A stretch of 64,000 bases of DNA from Aphrocallistes beatrix (taxonomy: Eukaryota; Porifera; Hexactinellida; Sceptrulophora; Aphrocallistidae). Below are positions 61,901 to 64,000 of the stretch, one piece after another. A program made the position numbers and the translations under genes. How positions within the stretch are numbered: the stretch's first letter is position 1; each line of letters begins with the position of its first letter. A model generated the notes under the pieces. The model saw nothing but the letters and a program-made list of their open reading frames with translations. It made no database searches and was not told where the DNA came from. The stretch spans positions 4,069,723 to 4,133,722 of the forward strand of contig OY725496.1 in the NCBI GenBank assembly GCA_963281255.1. The letters are read 5' to 3'.

Positions 61901-62883
61901 CAACATACAGCTCCACTAGTGGTGTTCTCTCTGATAGTTATCAAATCTGGTATTATGATTCCACACAGTCATGCTACGGTACACATGCCGATATTCTGAT
62001 AACTTCGACTGCTTTCCTCGTTCTATTTCTCTACATCATCCCCCTACCGGTGACATACTTCTTACTAGCCTTGAATGGAGAGAGACGCAAAATGAAGGGC
62101 AGACTAGCTGCAATTCCTCCAAAGTTTAAAAGTTTGTTCAAAATTTTAAATGCAACATCAACTGAATATTTATCGTCTTTTCCGAAATCATCGTTCGGTT
62201 TCTGGATTCCAACCACAATGTTGTCTTACTTAACCCTACTCATCATTCAAACAAACGGTCCACTATTCAAGATTGAGAGTGACAATCAAGCTCAGTTAAT
62301 GGCAGTCATCTGTTTCTTTTTCTTGTACATTCGTGTCAGTCTGAAAATATCTGATGATATCTTCGTGCAGCTCTATGACGCCATCTCCATTTTCTTTCTT
62401 TGCATTTCTTGCATCTTCCTCATCATCTATGCTGACGATAAGTATAGTTCGCATTTGTTCGAATCGCTTATCAAATATTTTCCATTAATAGCCTACGTCA
62501 TCTTATTCCTAGCCATACTTTTGTTTCCCATTATCAAATACTTTTGGACCAAGCAAAAAAATGTTGCAGCTGAGAATGAAGACAAGAAAGAAAATTCAGT
62601 TCATAATTCTATTATGATATCTATTCGGCCTGAGGACAGAGATGATGATGAAGCTGACGATTTAGACGCACCCCTTCTAAGGCATGATCACTTGGAAGAT
62701 AGTAATCATGCAATGCCTGTATCCCCCCCTTTCCAACGAGATCCAAGCCGTCCCATCTCAATCAATGAAAGCTATCCGAGCAGCCCCTACCACAGCTCAG
62801 GAACGCCGGGAGATCATGATTCTGCTTTGGACGTTGACTTGAGCAGTCTGGAGTTGAGCGATCATGCCCAAATGAGGGATTAG
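58942..62883 (+). CDS. Parallel beta-helix/Pmp-like extracellular domain with multi-TM C-terminus
   Basis: Intronless, up to 1313 residues. The likely true start is ATG 58975 (residue 12), which gives a signal peptide ending ...VALTTS. Residues about 100-560 show right-handed beta-helix repeats with chlamydial-Pmp-like GGG/GGA motifs (VGGGFGVYTS, GSGGGIAALL, LGGGVKVGYY, RGGALFLSD, DKGGAIYAD) and FxxNxA turns. A Cys-rich region follows (CPKGEFWNET..., GRVGIGCSSCAPGKQ). Then come 8-9 hydrophobic helices between about 830 and 1215 and a charged cytoplasmic tail with acidic and Ser/Pro motifs. I know such architectures as large lineage-specific families in sponges, with no proven function. A receptor or adhesion role is inferred. 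N-glycosylation sequons are abundant in the ectodomain. Confidence 0.85.
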   Translation: MKFNMLLFQNKMTHSHYFIIVLSTIVALTTSFNHPCTSEDLSGCLLGSVKAAQRINSREISIILLPHIRYVLNNSFKVDGEYSLFEIIGNGTSRVKIDRQNDSSLVFLNINQIKLRKLSFGEDEETHPQEKFYPFLSINNSESININNCKFDRIQGNALSIYVRDLDKDFYLLIENSNFFGTGKPERPSQGIYIQLQNTSNANVTVTNCRFRDLKINNSTSLKVLTGHQRMLYRPLAFEQSYNVNSDFHKSFTLSHSKFENNDAYVGGGFGVYTSNACNSSYYITHCNFKSNRVVRQFLRKVKSGVDVSGSGGGIAALLFDCENCNLSVSHCAFSYNHAALGGGVKVGYYFNSPRVNINIKQSSFLHNRANSGSGLYIEAQLVQPAIPEQAILCNLDFSNNVAYDFGAGIFVAYLPLRLEGDGMTFLNNINTSFSVISSQIEVYTKLNFTNNNGSRGGALFLSDNSQLLLDQNVDLYFVKNRASDKGGAIYADSISLDLLYRNYGYTFYNVHCFIKHFIKFNTSTPDNYTQNIYFQYNEAPVGSAIYTHTLSPCSWYSNVTPYSAIDKALRWPTYHYESKDPNKHDIATAVAHYHISQYEDSKKNSTHPVTDREPTKLKVVPGQSSQINFKATDQLNYSDVSIATVQPDDNSQVSPCNGQGDGSIFLTSSSTEPVEVMFCGRPGTTGKVSFKALDGLTIENIILVHLKECPKGEFWNETDKSCDKYHISGYDVPSLWKCNVNTSLIRVPGLMRKGNNDTFVSITCPTTYCEHSDQNNSKKIDCSHEALGEKCVSGRVGIGCSSCAPGKQMRSGSLICTKNCDFKTTTITTVFLIILLLVLISVLFLIRSSSYLDSHIHLRETLFPYARSFIFFCQGTFILYLNTFDKKEKNLSNFITKTGFFFTYDLCFSLGFTDTRGRVFEEYFFYLIGFVAILLLALLVNCVVARFLPIRFKYSVISYAFVSYSFLTFTPIAFTTLRLLSCGTLTTYSSTSGVLSDSYQIWYYDSTQSCYGTHADILITSTAFLVLFLYIIPLPVTYFLLALNGERRKMKGRLAAIPPKFKSLFKILNATSTEYLSSFPKSSFGFWIPTTMLSYLTLLIIQTNGPLFKIESDNQAQLMAVICFFFLYIRVSLKISDDIFVQLYDAISIFFLCISCIFLIIYADDKYSSHLFESLIKYFPLIAYVILFLAILLFPIIKYFWTKQKNVAAENEDKKENSVHNSIMISIRPEDRDDDEADDLDAPLLRHDHLEDSNHAMPVSPPFQRDPSRPISINESYPSSPYHSSGTPGDHDSALDVDLSSLELSDHAQMRD

Positions 62884-64000
62884 TGGTGTGAAATAGATTC
62901 CGCATATGCCGGATTTGTACAATAATTTGCTAGTGTTTTTTTATGTGTTTTTACTCCAGTCTTTTTACTCCCTTGGTTGTTAGTAAGGATAGAATGTCTG
63001 TGTTAATATCAAGTACATGTTTATTTAATGACTAATCAAGTATTTCAAAATGAATTCTATCTTAATAAGTGTTTTATTACCGAGGCCAAATGAGATTGTT
63101 CATGTTAAACCATTAACCGGAGTGATTTACAGGTATTTTCCTCTGTAGGGGATAAAATACCAGTTCGTATTATCCGTGTTAGTATTAATAACGATCAACT
63201 GTAATTGATATCCCCCCCAACAAGCATCCTAGTGTATCTGGGAAATTCCTGTTACTCGGTTGTACCTCACACATGGAAACACTTTGTCCCGAAAATTTCG
63301 AACAAATGTTGTTGTTTTTCACAAACTGCATTGCGATGTCAACACTGATGGTACAAGATTCCAGCTGGTGTCGATAAACTATTTCTGTGTGATAATATAC
63401 CTCTACACAACTCACTGAAATAAATCAACGAACAGCTACTACTCCTGCTTCTTCATCGTGAAATAAACCGCTAAACGTAGTGCTTCCTGTTTTTAAACAG
63501 CATTAGTTCGAGGATCTGATGAAATCTTGTCAAACTCGAAACTTCATTCGGAATCTAACCATGCAACAGTTTATACACTGCATTCTTGAAACCAAGATAC
63601 ATTCCTATGTTCCTCTACTACACTCTAGATAATGATATGTATATATGTCCGCTTATTTGAGTTAGAAATTCATTTTCTAAAGCAAGGAAGAATGAAGTAA
63701 GGGAATATTGTAATGATATCAGTAATCTGATTTTGTTAAGATTTCACCTACGTACTACTCTAGCTTCTAGGGAATCATATACTCCACACTGGACACTTGC
63801 AATGGTAGAACAGAGTCTGCAGGTGAACATTGGGTTTCACCTTCACACCGTCCCTTATAAGGAAATACTAATTCCTTCAAACAGCATATACAATGCATTC
63901 CAGACCTGTAACATCACAGCTTTAGAATCGGCTCCAGCGAATGCGCTCCTCCCAATTCTTCCCAGCTTAGTTCGCCTCGCCGTCTGTCCCCCGTTCCACG
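62884..64000. other. 3' flank with no supported gene
   Basis: AT-rich. The last about 200 bp is less AT-rich and open in one frame on each strand (plus: ATG 63802 to the window edge; minus: from the edge into about 63850). Either could be a terminal exon cut by the boundary. I cannot choose between them or recognise a family. Confidence 0.4.

Noticed and set aside
63185-63415. 76-codon minus-strand frame
   Set aside because: Several cysteines but no recognisable motif, no splice context, and a short length expected by chance.
63802-64000. Open frame to the window edge on both strands
   Set aside because: Cannot choose strand or identify a family. Too little sequence to call a gene.
1-64000. 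Bacterial contamination as explanation for the amidohydrolase
   Set aside because: Introns in phase, eukaryotic neighbours on both sides and similar codon use argue for a resident nuclear gene.

Overview
The window is animal nuclear DNA, most likely from a sponge (inference). Genes have GT-AG introns with orthodox splice sites. The set is metazoan: Homer, NOS1AP, FAM13-type RhoGAP, TspanC8 tetraspanin, anoctamin, HERC-type E3, reticulon, AASDH and a Notch-ligand-like MNNL protein. It also includes a parallel-beta-helix/multi-TM receptor of the kind expanded in sponges. Genes are tightly packed. Many are intronless over 1-5 kb, while others have many introns of roughly 35-130 bp. There are no bacterial operons, CRISPR arrays or rRNA, and I found no convincing tRNA.

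Layout: 1-8182 holds the 3' part of an FN3/single-pass membrane receptor (+). Its large intron contains an intronless antisense gene for a MUN/UNC13-like protein (533-5545, -). 8183-10008 has no recognisable gene. 10009-11229 (-) is NOS1AP. 11230-14839 is a repeat-rich interval with hairpins, a 23-bp minisatellite, fold-back elements and a 185-bp direct repeat. 14840-16375 (+) is a TMEM175-type K+ channel carrying two frame disruptions. 17269-19124 (+) is a bacterial-looking amidohydrolase with two introns. 19518-22616 (+) is a HERC3/4-like E3 ligase. 22883-24906 (+) is an SLC15/POT peptide transporter. A palindromic MITE lies at 25091-25326. Then come PTRHD1, MTG1 and CRYZ (all +, very tightly packed), a TspanC8 tetraspanin (-), and two tandem double-ubiquitin-like CaaX proteins (29657-30187 and 30715-32375). 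AASDH (32944-35973) and FAM13 (36094-39026) follow.

39535-47433 (-) is a roughly 21-exon anoctamin whose last intron contains an intronless antisense RUSF1/DUF647 gene (39812-41146, +). 48216-50660 (+) is a proline-rich BTB/T1 protein. 51157-54190 (+) is a seven-exon reticulon whose fifth intron contains an intronless same-strand MMAB cobalamin adenosyltransferase. 54531-55909 (+) is Homer. 56972-58338 (+) is a short membrane protein with a Delta/Jagged MNNL domain, a stub of a DSL domain and no EGF repeats. 58942-62883 (+) is the beta-helix multi-TM receptor. The last 1.1 kb has no supported gene.

The main themes are three gene-in-intron nestings within 64 kb, a prokaryote-like enzyme that has acquired introns, a decayed or misassembled TMEM175 locus beside a mobile repeat family, a mosaic (gene-conversion-like) tandem UBL pair, and an EGF-less Notch-ligand-like protein. 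All exon boundaries were read by eye from splice consensus plus phase agreement. Family calls rest on recognised motifs, not on database searches.
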